Shown here: in pieces, positions 33,052-41,016 of the stretch
Layout: each line of letters starts with the position of its first letter
Numbering within the stretch: the first letter of the stretch is position 1
Assembly (NCBI GenBank): GCA_034189125.1
Contig: JAXHVB010000085.1
Location: forward strand, 1-49,419
Source: UBA5862 sp002408105
GTDB taxonomy: Bacteria > Pseudomonadota > Gammaproteobacteria > Pseudomonadales > UBA5862
Direction: 5' to 3'
DNA: 49,419 nt
The notes under the pieces: model-generated
Told to the model about the DNA's origin: nothing
Database searches by the model: none
The model's input: the letters and a program-made list of their open reading frames with translations, nothing else
Program-made: the position numbers and the translations under genes

Positions 33052-33660
33052 ATGTTGCGGACCATGCGTTATTGGACCCTAAAAGCTGCCACCCTCGGAT
33101 GGATTGTCGCGGCTGCGGCCGGCCCCAGCGCCCTCTGGGCAGTGGACACGGATGGCAACTTCGTCATTCGCGGGGCAGGACAGGCGAACTGCACCGAGTT
33201 TGTGCGCCATCGCCGTGAAGGCGGTGATGCCTACGTCAGCATTGCCGGTTGGGTTGATGGCTATTTGACCGCCAACAATGAACTGCGCGAGCGCACCTTT
33301 TCTGTTGCACCCTGGCAGTCAACCGAGTTGTTGCTTGCGGCCCTTGCCGGCTGGTGCGAAAAACACCCGACCGACAGCCTGCACACGGCGGTGTTTCGCT
33401 TGACCGACCGCTTGGTCGATCAGCGGTTGTCCCAGCGCAGCGAAGTGATAACCATTGCAGCAGGCGGGGCGAGCCTGTCGGTGCCTGTCGAGGTCCTGCG
33501 CCGGGTGCAGGCCAGCTTGCGGCTTCGGGGTCACCTTGCTGAGGCGCCGAGCGGTGAGTTTGATCAGCCGACACAGGAGGCCTTGCGCCGCTTTCAGGCG
33601 GAAAAATCGCTTCCAGTGACTGGGCTGCCCGACCAGGTCACGTTGGCCAACTTGCTGTGA
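33052..33660 (+). CDS. secreted protein with C-terminal peptidoglycan-binding domain
   Basis: The 202-residue product starts with a signal peptide (LKAATLGWIVAAAAGPSALW, cleavage near ALWA). The middle part (NCTEFVRHRREGGDAYVSIAG, GWVDGYLTANNEL, LLAALAGWCEKHPTDSL) has two cysteines and resembles small exported proteins of the Rap1a/Tai-like or HdeA-like helical type; I do not assign it. The last about 55 residues form a peptidoglycan-binding domain 1 (LRLRGHLAEAPSGEFDQPTQ, EALRRFQAEKSLPVTGLPD). It is a likely periplasmic or cell-wall protein. ATG at 33052 is used; 33064 is possible. Confidence 0.72.
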   Translation: MLRTMRYWTLKAATLGWIVAAAAGPSALWAVDTDGNFVIRGAGQANCTEFVRHRREGGDAYVSIAGWVDGYLTANNELRERTFSVAPWQSTELLLAALAGWCEKHPTDSLHTAVFRLTDRLVDQRLSQRSEVITIAAGGASLSVPVEVLRRVQASLRLRGHLAEAPSGEFDQPTQEALRRFQAEKSLPVTGLPDQVTLANLL

Positions 33661-34043
33661 ATGACCTGGCGCCAGCTTGCGCTGGGCACGCCGCGGTTGG
33701 CGCCGATCATGGACCGGCGCTCGCGGTTGGATTGGATGGTCCCATTGCCCACTCGATTTCTTCACCTGGCTGGTCGGTTGAACCAGCGATCAATCCTATG
33801 TCCTGACCCTGGTGCTGCACCAGTTGAAAGCTACCTTCTTCGCTCGGGCTTGAATCGAGTCGGCGCCGATGTGCGTGCGCATGAACCCGGATCGCCTGGT
33901 CCGATCAGCGCTGGACCATGCTGCGGGCTGGGTGTTCAGGCTCCGCTTCTGCGAGTACGGCTCCTGAGAACACGGCCGAGGCGGTACACTGCAGGCATGG
34001 GGCGAGCGACAGCCCGATCGAACCTCACAAAGGAGGGGATGCC
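33661..34043. other. 383-base stretch without a supported gene
   Basis: One frame stays open from an ATG directly after the preceding stop (33661) to 34164, but its Arg/Pro/Gly-rich product has no recognisable motif and overlaps a well-supported gene. A TACACT at 33985-33990 lies at a fitting place for a -10 element of the next gene, without a good -35. I see no RNA gene or repeat here. Confidence 0.5.
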
Positions 34044-34766
34044 ATGCGTGACACCCTTGCGATTGATCCACGCTACTGCGGCCCGCCGGATACTGGCAAC
34101 GGAGGCTATGTGGGTGGGTGCCTCGCGGTACACCTCGGTGGCGACTGTGCGCAGCTCACCTTGAAGGCGCCCGTTCCAGTCGGCACACCGCTGCAGGTCG
34201 AGCATGCCGAAGGGGCGGTGGTGCTCAGCGACGCAGGTCGAGCACTGGCGGTGGTCAAACCAGCGGTCTTGGACTGGGCACCGCTGGGTGCGCCGACGCA
34301 TGCCCAGGCAGCGGCCGTGGTGGGTCAGTGCCGTGGGTTTGAGAACCATCCCTTTCCCCGAGACTTCGTGTCCGGCCCGGAGCGGCTGCCGGGTGATGGC
34401 CTTGCCATTCGACCGGGACCGGTGGGCCCTGGGGTGGTGGCGGCTCCCTGGGTGGTGCACACCAATTTCTGCAATGCCGATGGCCAACTCGACCCTGTGT
34501 TCGTGTGGGCGGCGCTCGATAGCACCAGCTCATTCCCCCTGCTGGAGGACTCGGTGGCGTTCGCAATGGTGCCTTGGGTGTTGGGGCGTTTGACAGTGGC
34601 GATCGATGCGCCGGTGCCAGCGGAAGCCGAGGTGCGGGTCCAGGCTTGGACGCTGGGTCGAGAAGGGCGCAAGGGCACGACCAGGGCCGCGCTGTACAAC
34701 GAGCGGGGCGAACCCCTGGCCCGCGCCGAGGCGCTGTGGATCAGTCTGCAGCGCGACGACCGCTAG
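34044..34766 (+). CDS. probable double hot-dog acyl-CoA thioesterase-like protein
   Basis: The 240-residue cytoplasmic protein begins with GPPDTGNGGYVGGCLA, a hot-dog-type substrate-pocket motif, and the C-terminal half has VFVWAALDSTSSFPLLED, VLGRLTVAIDAPVPA and RAALYNERGEPLARAEALW, which resemble the strand-helix pattern of tandem hot-dog thioesterases or TesB-like proteins. The catalytic residue is not obvious, so substrate and even catalysis are uncertain. AAAGGAGG nine bases before ATG 34044 fixes the start. It is convergent with lipA, with only three bases between stops. Confidence 0.6.
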   Translation: MRDTLAIDPRYCGPPDTGNGGYVGGCLAVHLGGDCAQLTLKAPVPVGTPLQVEHAEGAVVLSDAGRALAVVKPAVLDWAPLGAPTHAQAAAVVGQCRGFENHPFPRDFVSGPERLPGDGLAIRPGPVGPGVVAAPWVVHTNFCNADGQLDPVFVWAALDSTSSFPLLEDSVAFAMVPWVLGRLTVAIDAPVPAEAEVRVQAWTLGREGRKGTTRAALYNERGEPLARAEALWISLQRDDR

Positions 34767-34769
34767 GGT

Positions 34770-35747
34770 TCATCGCACCACCTCGCCACGCGCCTGCTGG
34801 TCGGCGTGGTACGACGAGCGCACCAAGGGGCCGCTGGCGACATGGGTGAAGCCCAGCGACCGGGCGATGTCTTCGAGTTCGGCAAACTCGTCCGGATGCC
34901 AGTAGCGGGTGACGGGCAAGTGGTTGCGGCTTGGTTGCAGGTATTGCCCCATGGTCACCATGTCCACCTCGTGCCGGCGCAGGTCATGAAGCACCTGCTG
35001 CAACTCGTCCTTGGTTTCCCCGAGTCCCAGCATCAGTCCGGATTTTGTCGGTACCTCCGGGACCCGGGCCTTGTACTCCGACAGCAGCTTAAGAGACCAC
35101 GCGTAGTCCGATCCGGGGCGCACGGCCTGGTACAGACTCGGCACGGTCTCAAGGTTGTGGTTGAACACATCCGGGGGTGTCGCTGTAAAGGCGTCCAGGG
35201 CAGGGTCCAACCGCCCGCGAAAGTCTGGCACCAGCACCTCCACCAGGATGTCGCTGCTGCGTGCCCGGGTTTCGCGGATGCAGCTGGCAAAGTGGTTGGC
35301 GCCGCCGTCGAGGAGGTCGTCTCGGTCCACCGAGGTGATCACCACGTAGCGCAACTGCAGATCGGCGATTGCCTCGGCCAACTGCCGTGGCTCTTCCGGG
35401 TCCAGGGGCAGCGGGCGGCCGTGGGCGACATCGCAGAACGGACAGCGCCGGGTGCAGATTTCGCCCATCACCATGAAGGTGGCGGTGCCGCCGCCAAAGC
35501 ACTCCGGTAGGTTCGGGCAGCTGGCCTCTTCACAGACGGTGGCCAATTTGTGCGCCCGCAAGATGTTGCGAACCCGGGTCAACTCTGAGCTGGCTGGAAT
35601 GCGGACACGGATCCAAGGTGGCTTGCGGGGCACCTGCTCTGTCGGCACCACCTTGATCGGGATGCGTGCAACCTTGTCTTCGCCGCGATACTTGACCCCA
35701 GGTTGGACCCGGGGTGGGCGCGAGCGCGGCTGGTCCGTGTCTGCCAT
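34770..35747 (-). CDS. lipA: lipoyl synthase
   Basis: The 325-residue radical-SAM enzyme inserts sulfur into octanoyl groups on lipoyl domains. Both [4Fe-4S] sites are present: the auxiliary cluster Cys72/77/83 (VCEEASCPNLPECFGGG) and the SAM cluster Cys98/102/105 (EICTRRCPFCDVAHG). The C-terminal RSSYHAD provides the conserved Ser ligand of the auxiliary cluster. It is the last gene of the long minus-strand operon and begins three bases after the lipB stop, so the pathway pair is co-expressed. Confidence 0.97.
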   Translation of the reverse strand: MADTDQPRSRPPRVQPGVKYRGEDKVARIPIKVVPTEQVPRKPPWIRVRIPASSELTRVRNILRAHKLATVCEEASCPNLPECFGGGTATFMVMGEICTRRCPFCDVAHGRPLPLDPEEPRQLAEAIADLQLRYVVITSVDRDDLLDGGANHFASCIRETRARSSDILVEVLVPDFRGRLDPALDAFTATPPDVFNHNLETVPSLYQAVRPGSDYAWSLKLLSEYKARVPEVPTKSGLMLGLGETKDELQQVLHDLRRHEVDMVTMGQYLQPSRNHLPVTRYWHPDEFAELEDIARSLGFTHVASGPLVRSSYHADQQARGEVVR

Positions 35748-35750
35748 GGC

Positions 35751-36401
35751 TTACTTCCAGCCCTGTTGTTGAGTGAATTGGTCAACGCCCAGCCGGCCCA
35801 TGATCGCTGCAGCGATTTCTGTGCCGACCTGTGTCGCCGGCAGGGTCAGATCGGTGTGGTCAACCAGGCGGGTCGTGGCGAGGCCTGGATAACCACAGGG
35901 GTTGATGGCGTCAAAAGGGCCGGTGTCGAGGTCGAGGTTCAGGGCCAACCCATGGTAACTGCGGCCGTGGCGGATGCGCAGGCCCAGCGCCGCGATCTTT
36001 GCGTCCCCAACGTACACGCCTGGTGCCCCGGGTTGTACGCGCGCGTCAACGCCATAGCGCATCAGGCATTCGATCATGCTTTGCTCAAGCAGCTCAACCA
36101 GGGTTCGAACCCCAAGCCCGTAGCGGCGCAACTCCAACAGCACATAGAGCACGAGTTGGCCGGGCCCATGGTAGGTGACCTGCCCGCCGCGATCGGTGCG
36201 CACCACCGGTACCTTGCCTGGTGTGAGCAGGTGTTCTTCGCGCCCGGCCTGTCCCAGGGTGTACACCGGCTGGTGCTGCAGTTGCCACAGCTCATCGGCG
36301 CTCTCGAGGTCGCGTTGGTCGGTGAAGGCGCGCATGCGCCTCCAGGTCGGTTCATAGGGCTGCAGACCCGCGATCGTGCGCAGAATCGGTTGGCCGGTCA
36401 C
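35751..36401 (-). CDS. lipB: octanoyltransferase LipB
   Basis: The 216-residue enzyme moves octanoate from acyl-carrier protein to lipoyl domains. Family motifs are RGGQVTYHGPGQLVLY, GVYVGDAKIAALGLRI (catalytic Lys of AKIA) and INPCGYPG (acyl-bearing Cys). The GTG start at 36401 overlaps the stop of the ybeD-like gene (GTGA). It precedes lipA as in most gammaproteobacteria. Confidence 0.96.
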   Translation of the reverse strand: MTGQPILRTIAGLQPYEPTWRRMRAFTDQRDLESADELWQLQHQPVYTLGQAGREEHLLTPGKVPVVRTDRGGQVTYHGPGQLVLYVLLELRRYGLGVRTLVELLEQSMIECLMRYGVDARVQPGAPGVYVGDAKIAALGLRIRHGRSYHGLALNLDLDTGPFDAINPCGYPGLATTRLVDHTDLTLPATQVGTEIAAAIMGRLGVDQFTQQQGWK

Positions 36402-36667
36402 AGCACCATGCGCACCAGGGGTGAGGCCTTGAGCTCTGCGAACAACTGGGCGATCTGGTCGGCACTCTCGGCCTGCAGGAACACGGTGATCGACATGTAA
36501 TTGCGGTTTCTGCTGTGGCGCACCTGGACATCCTCGGCGCCGAGGTCCCCGGCGTGGTGTTCAACGGTGCGGGTCACGAATGCGGGCAACCCCGGGCCGG
36601 CCTCCCCCATGACCTTGATGGGGTAGCGGCAAGGAAACTCGATGCGTGGCATGTCCTTGGTGTCCAT
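36398..36667 (-). CDS. ybeD: YbeD/DUF493 family protein
   Basis: The 89-residue product MDTKDMPRIEFPCRYPIKVM has the small ACT-like fold of the DUF493 family (FVTRTVEHHAGDL, SRNRNYMSITVFL, LFAELKASPLVRMVL). Its position between dacA and lipB is conserved in Escherichia and Pseudomonas; a regulatory role is assumed in the literature but not settled. ATG at 36667 follows AGGGGAGAG; a longer in-frame start is less likely. It overlaps lipB by four bases. Confidence 0.92.
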   Translation of the reverse strand: MDTKDMPRIEFPCRYPIKVMGEAGPGLPAFVTRTVEHHAGDLGAEDVQVRHSRNRNYMSITVFLQAESADQIAQLFAELKASPLVRMVL

Positions 36668-36717
36668 CGCTCTCCCCTGAAGATGGCCCCAGCGGCACCG
36701 GGGCCAGATTGAGACCG

Positions 36718-37917
36718 CTAGCCAGTCAAACGGCGAATCAGCAGGCGCATCCGGTCCCACAGCTGTTTGGTGAGGCCCGCCGCTTCGACGGAGTCTAGCG
36801 CCACCAGCGACCGGCTGGCGACCAGGGCGCCGTCGAGCGTGATCTGTAGCTTGCCAAGTGCATCTCCGGCTTGTATGTCGGCTTCGAGCGGCGGATGCAT
36901 TTCGGTCACGGCTTCCAGCGCGTCGTACTGGCCTCTCGGGATGGTGACGTATAGCGGGCTGGCAAGCCCGGCACGCACACTGTTGGAGACGCCACCGAAG
37001 ACCTCCACGCTGCGGATGGGCTCGTCGGCTGCATACAGGCGGTGGGTTTCGTAATAGCGAAACCCGTACGTCAGCAATTTCTGGTTCTCACGAATCCGCG
37101 CGCGGTTCGAATCGGCGCCGAGGACCACAGCGATCAGGCGCATGTTGTCGCGCACCGCCGAGCTGATCAAGCAGTAGCCGGCTTCCTCGGTGTAGCCCGT
37201 CTTCACTCCATCCACACTGTCATCCATCCACAGCAACTTGTTGCGGTTGGGTTGGTTGATGTCGTTGTACTCGTAGTATTTCTGCTGGTACAGGGCGTAG
37301 TGCTCGGGGTAGTCACGGATGAGTGCCCGGGTCAGAAGCGCCAGGTCATGTGCCGTTGAATGGTGGTTTTCGGCCGGCCACCCGGTGGCGTTGGCAAAGT
37401 GGGTGTTGGTCATGCCGAGGGCGGCGGCGTACTGGTTCATGGCATCGACGAATGCGTCTTCGCTGCCGGCGATGTGCTCGGCCACAGCGATGCTCGCATC
37501 ATTGCCTGACTGAATCACCACGCCATGCAGCAAGTCGCCGAAGGACACTTTGGTGCCCTCGCGCACGAACATCTTGGACCCGCCCATCTGCCAGGCCTTG
37601 ATGCTGATCGGAACCTGGTCATCGAGGCGAACCGAGCCCGCGGCCACTTCTGCGGCAGCGATGTAGCTCGTCATGATCTTGGTCAAGCTGGCCGGGGGCA
37701 TGCGCTCATCGGCATTGTGTTCGACGATCACACGGCCGCTGTCCGCATCGATGAGCAGGTAGGCGGTGGCGGCGATTTGCGGGGGCGCTGGGATCAGGCT
37801 TGGGGCGGCGACGGATACGGATGTGGCCGTGGCCAAGAGGGCAACGACGGCCACCGCGTGGCGCAGCCTGAGGATGAACCTGGGGATCGGGGAAGGGGTG
37901 GTCAAAGCAAGCATCAT
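36718..37917 (-). CDS. dacA: D-alanyl-D-alanine carboxypeptidase (PBP5/6 type)
   Basis: The 399-residue protein trims the terminal D-Ala of peptidoglycan stems. Active-site motifs: Ser77-Leu-Thr-Lys80 (ASLTK), SGN (137-139) and KTG (239-241, in DGVKTGYTEEAGYC). A signal peptide spans about residues 15-38, and the C-terminal amphipathic helix LTKQLWDRMRLLIRRLTG anchors the enzyme to the outer face of the inner membrane. Start is ATG 37917, with a second ATG directly after. It follows rlpA after a 130-base gap in the cell-wall operon. Confidence 0.96.
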   Translation of the reverse strand: MMLALTTPSPIPRFILRLRHAVAVVALLATATSVSVAAPSLIPAPPQIAATAYLLIDADSGRVIVEHNADERMPPASLTKIMTSYIAAAEVAAGSVRLDDQVPISIKAWQMGGSKMFVREGTKVSFGDLLHGVVIQSGNDASIAVAEHIAGSEDAFVDAMNQYAAALGMTNTHFANATGWPAENHHSTAHDLALLTRALIRDYPEHYALYQQKYYEYNDINQPNRNKLLWMDDSVDGVKTGYTEEAGYCLISSAVRDNMRLIAVVLGADSNRARIRENQKLLTYGFRYYETHRLYAADEPIRSVEVFGGVSNSVRAGLASPLYVTIPRGQYDALEAVTEMHPPLEADIQAGDALGKLQITLDGALVASRSLVALDSVEAAGLTKQLWDRMRLLIRRLTG

Positions 37918-38047
37918 GAAGCACTGAAGTGGCGTTGGTCCGAGCACCCTGGCGCTTGGCGATGGCCTCAAAGCGCGAAGGGGGTCGGTTTAGAAAGACG
38001 GGCCGATTGTACCACCCTCAGCCTGGCCCCTGGGCCCGCACGCCGGC

Positions 38048-38860
38048 TCAGGGCAGCACGCGCGCTGTAGAGGGCCGGCGGCGCGCCACAGCGCTGCCCA
38101 CCCCATTTTGGCCCAACAGGGCGCGCAACGCCTCCAGTTCCTCGTTGTCGGCCAGGGGCCCGATCTGGACCCGGTGGTAGGGGTCGCCCCCATCGGCTGG
38201 CATGATCACCACTGGGTGGTCGACCACTGATGCAAGCTGGTTGCGCAGTGCGTTTGCGGCATCGGCACCTGTGAAGGCTCCGGCCTGGAGGTACAGGTCG
38301 TTCCGTACTGGGGCGCTCGGTGCCACCACTTCGATTCGAACCCGCGCGGTGCCTTGGTCAGCGAAGCCCAGCTTGACCGCCGCGGCATAAGACAGGTCGA
38401 TCATCCTGTTCGGGTGGAAGGGGCCGCGGTCGTTGACCCGCACCAGGGTTTGTTTGCCGTTGTCGAGGTTGGTGATGCGCGCGTAGCAGGGGATCGGCAG
38501 GCTGCGGTGCGCTGCGGTGAGGGCGTACATGTCGAAGCGTTCGCCATTGGATGTGAGCCGCCCGTGAAACTTGCGCCCATACCAAGACGCCACCCCTTCG
38601 GCCCGGTAGCCGGCAGCGGTGGGCAGCAAGCGGTAGGTGTTGCCGAGTACGGTGTAGGGCGATTGGTTGCCGCGCGGGGTGACCGGCTCGGTGACCGGTA
38701 CCGGGTCAGCAAGGTTGCTGGCGTTGAAGTACCCACGTGGGGGACCATCGGTCTGCATGGAGCTGCAGGCGCCAAGCCAAACCACCGCCAATGCCGGTGT
38801 GAGCGGCGCCAGCGCCCTGAGGCGGCGGGCTTCAGGTGCCCTGATTGGAGTACGCAGCAC
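38048..38860 (-). CDS. rlpA: septal lipoprotein RlpA (DPBB and SPOR domains)
   Basis: The 270-residue product has a lipoprotein signal with lipobox LGAC (Cys32), then the double-psi beta-barrel GVASWYGRKFHGRLTSNGER with the catalytic Asp in VRVNDRGPFHPNR, then a C-terminal SPOR domain (about 190-265) that binds denuded glycan at the septum. In Pseudomonas RlpA is a lytic transglycosylase for stripped strands. The GTG start at 38860 overlaps the end of mltB by 29 bases. It would be processed by LspA encoded at 16016. Confidence 0.94.
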   Translation of the reverse strand: MLRTPIRAPEARRLRALAPLTPALAVVWLGACSSMQTDGPPRGYFNASNLADPVPVTEPVTPRGNQSPYTVLGNTYRLLPTAAGYRAEGVASWYGRKFHGRLTSNGERFDMYALTAAHRSLPIPCYARITNLDNGKQTLVRVNDRGPFHPNRMIDLSYAAAVKLGFADQGTARVRIEVVAPSAPVRNDLYLQAGAFTGADAANALRNQLASVVDHPVVIMPADGGDPYHRVQIGPLADNEELEALRALLGQNGVGSAVARRRPSTARVLP

Positions 38861-39872
38861 GCACCGCCTCGCTCAGGTCATGCACCGCCATTGCGTAGAG
38901 TGCGCTGCGGTTGTACCTGGTGATGACGTAAAAGTTCTGAAACGCTGTCCAGTAGAGGGGGCCATCCTCACCCATCAGCTCGAGGGCCTTGGCTTTGCGG
39001 CCACCGTCCACCTGGGTGACGGGCACGAACCCCTTGGCTTCCAGCTCTCCAACCGTGCGCTTCGGAGGACCTGGCTCGTTCACCCAGGCCTTGAATGCGC
39101 CGCCTTCCACCACAGCGCTCGCGACCACTGGGCCATCGGGTTCCCATCCGTGTCGCGCGAAGTAGTTCGCCACACTGCCGATGGCGTCTTCGGCGTTATT
39201 CCAGATGTCGCGCACCTGATCACCGTCAAAGTCGACCGCGTACGCTCGGTAGCTGCTGGGGATGAACTGGCCATAGCCCATGGCGCCGGCGTAGGAACCT
39301 TTGATGCCGGTCGGGTCTACCCCCTCCTCCCGTGCAAGCAACAAAAACTCAGTCAGTTCGTTGCGAAAAAACTTGGACCTCGGTGGGTAGTCGAAAGCGA
39401 GCGTGGCGAGTGAATCCAGAACTGGAAAGATCCCGGTGTGCTTTCCGTAGCGCGTCTCTACCCCCAATATGGCGACCACCATGGCCGGATCGACGCCGTA
39501 TGCCCGCTCCATGCGCTCCAGCACGTCGGCCTGGGTCCGCCAAAATTCCGCCCCTTGAGCGGCCCGCTCCGCCGACAGGAAAATTCGTTTGTACTGGTGC
39601 CATTCCAGGGTTTTTTCGGCCGGCCGGGCGATCAGTTCGAGCACCCGGTCCTGCCGGGCCACCCCCGAAAACCACCCACTGAGTTGTTCAGAAGAGAAAC
39701 CGTGTTCCTCCTGGAGCTGCTCAACGTAGGCCGCAAAGCCAGGGCCGTTCGGATAGGGCGAGGGGAGTGCGGTTTCACTTGCGGCGGTGAGTGGGGTCAG
39801 CGAGAGCAGGCACCCCAGCGTCGGAAGGAGGTGTGGAAACAGGCAGCACAACGGGGATCGGCGGCTAGGCAT
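38832..39872 (-). CDS. mltB: lytic murein transglycosylase B
   Basis: The 346-residue periplasmic protein has a signal-like N-terminus with Cys residues (LCCLFPHLLPTLGCLLSL), so lipidation is possible but the lipobox is not perfect. Catalytic Glu139 is in ILGVETRYGKHTG, and YAGAMGYGQFIPSSY and VDFDGDQVRDIW (EF-hand-like loop) are MltB hallmarks. It cleaves glycan strands to 1,6-anhydro-muropeptides. The start overlaps rodA by eight bases and the end overlaps rlpA. Confidence 0.95.
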   Translation of the reverse strand: MPSRRSPLCCLFPHLLPTLGCLLSLTPLTAASETALPSPYPNGPGFAAYVEQLQEEHGFSSEQLSGWFSGVARQDRVLELIARPAEKTLEWHQYKRIFLSAERAAQGAEFWRTQADVLERMERAYGVDPAMVVAILGVETRYGKHTGIFPVLDSLATLAFDYPPRSKFFRNELTEFLLLAREEGVDPTGIKGSYAGAMGYGQFIPSSYRAYAVDFDGDQVRDIWNNAEDAIGSVANYFARHGWEPDGPVVASAVVEGGAFKAWVNEPGPPKRTVGELEAKGFVPVTQVDGGRKAKALELMGEDGPLYWTAFQNFYVITRYNRSALYAMAVHDLSEAVRAAYSNQGT

Positions 39873-41016
39873 GGGCGTATGGGTTGCTCAGGGGGTTTTG
39901 GTGGGTGCGAATCGACATCAGCATACCAAACCCTGCCAGCAGGGTGACCAACGAAGTGCCCCCTTGGCTCATCAGGGGCAGTGGCACCCCAACCACGGGC
40001 AGCAGACCACAGACCATGCCGATGTTCACAAAAACATAGACAAAAAAAGTCAGGGTGATGCAGCCTGCGAGCAGCCGCTGGAACAGCACGGGGGCTTGCG
40101 CGCTGATCCAAAGACCTCGGGCGATCAGCCACCAGTAGAGTCCGAACAGCGCCAGAATCCCAACCAGGCCGAATTCCTCGGCCAGGACTGCAAAGATGAA
40201 GTCGGTGTGGCCCTCCGGCAGAAAGTCCAGGTGCGACTGGGTGCCCTGCAGCCAGCCTTTGCCGTGCAGACCCCCGGACCCGATGGCGATCTTGGATTGA
40301 ATGATGTTCCAGCCGGCGCCGAGCGGGTCGGCTTCCGGATCGAACAGGGTCAAGATGCGCTGACGCTGGTAGTCGCGCAGACCCAACCACGCGAGCGGCG
40401 CGCAGACCGCGGCCGCCAGCGCCGCCGAGCCCATCCACCGCCACCGCAGCCCGCCTAGAAACAGTGCAAACAGCCCCGAGGCGCCGATCAGCAGGGCTGA
40501 ACCGAGGTCGGGTTGGACCACAATGAGCGCTGCTGGCAAGACCGCCACAGCGATGACCTTGAGCGTCGCAGCACCGGAAAGCGGCAGCGGCTCATCCGCC
40601 AGAATCCGTGCCGCTAGCAGGGGCGTTGCCAGCTTCATCAACTCCGACGGCTGGAACCTCAAAACCTTCAGATCCACCCAGCGGGTTGCCCCCTTGGCGT
40701 CGTCTCCGGCCACCAGCACCCAAAGCAGGAGCACCAGTCCGCTCGCGTAGGCCAGGATGGCCCAGCGCCGAAGCGTCGCGGGGTCCAGTTGCGCAATGCC
40801 GAACATGGCCACCAAGCCCACCCCCAGGTAGCTCGCTTGGCGTTGAATGGTGGGCCAGTGTGCCCCGCTGGCGCTGTACAGGACCAGCAACCCAGCCCCA
40901 GACAGGACCACCAGGGCCGCCAGCAACTGCAAGTCAATGTGCAGGTGCCGCCACCACGGCAGTCGGTGACCCATGGTGTCGGTAGAAGGCAGGCGGTGGG
41001 AGAACTGCTGTGGCAT
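39865..41016 (-). CDS. rodA: peptidoglycan glycosyltransferase RodA (SEDS family)
   Basis: The 383-residue inner-membrane protein has about ten membrane segments. SEDS motifs are seen: KGATRWVDLKVLRFQPSELMK, VQPDLGSALLI, the large periplasmic loop with QSKIAIGSGGLHGKGWLQGT and the conserved Asp/Glu-containing FLPEGHTDFIFAVLAEEFG. It polymerises lipid II during elongation with PBP2. ATG 41016 shares a base with the mrdA stop (TGATG), so the two partners are translationally coupled. Confidence 0.97.
   Translation of the reverse strand: MPQQFSHRLPSTDTMGHRLPWWRHLHIDLQLLAALVVLSGAGLLVLYSASGAHWPTIQRQASYLGVGLVAMFGIAQLDPATLRRWAILAYASGLVLLLWVLVAGDDAKGATRWVDLKVLRFQPSELMKLATPLLAARILADEPLPLSGAATLKVIAVAVLPAALIVVQPDLGSALLIGASGLFALFLGGLRWRWMGSAALAAAVCAPLAWLGLRDYQRQRILTLFDPEADPLGAGWNIIQSKIAIGSGGLHGKGWLQGTQSHLDFLPEGHTDFIFAVLAEEFGLVGILALFGLYWWLIARGLWISAQAPVLFQRLLAGCITLTFFVYVFVNIGMVCGLLPVVGVPLPLMSQGGTSLVTLLAGFGMLMSIRTHQNPLSNPYAHA

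Noticed and set aside
33661..34164. open frame starting right after the peptidoglycan-binding protein
   Set aside because: No motif or ribosome site, Arg/Pro-rich, and it overlaps the gene at 34044, which has a strong AAAGGAGG site.
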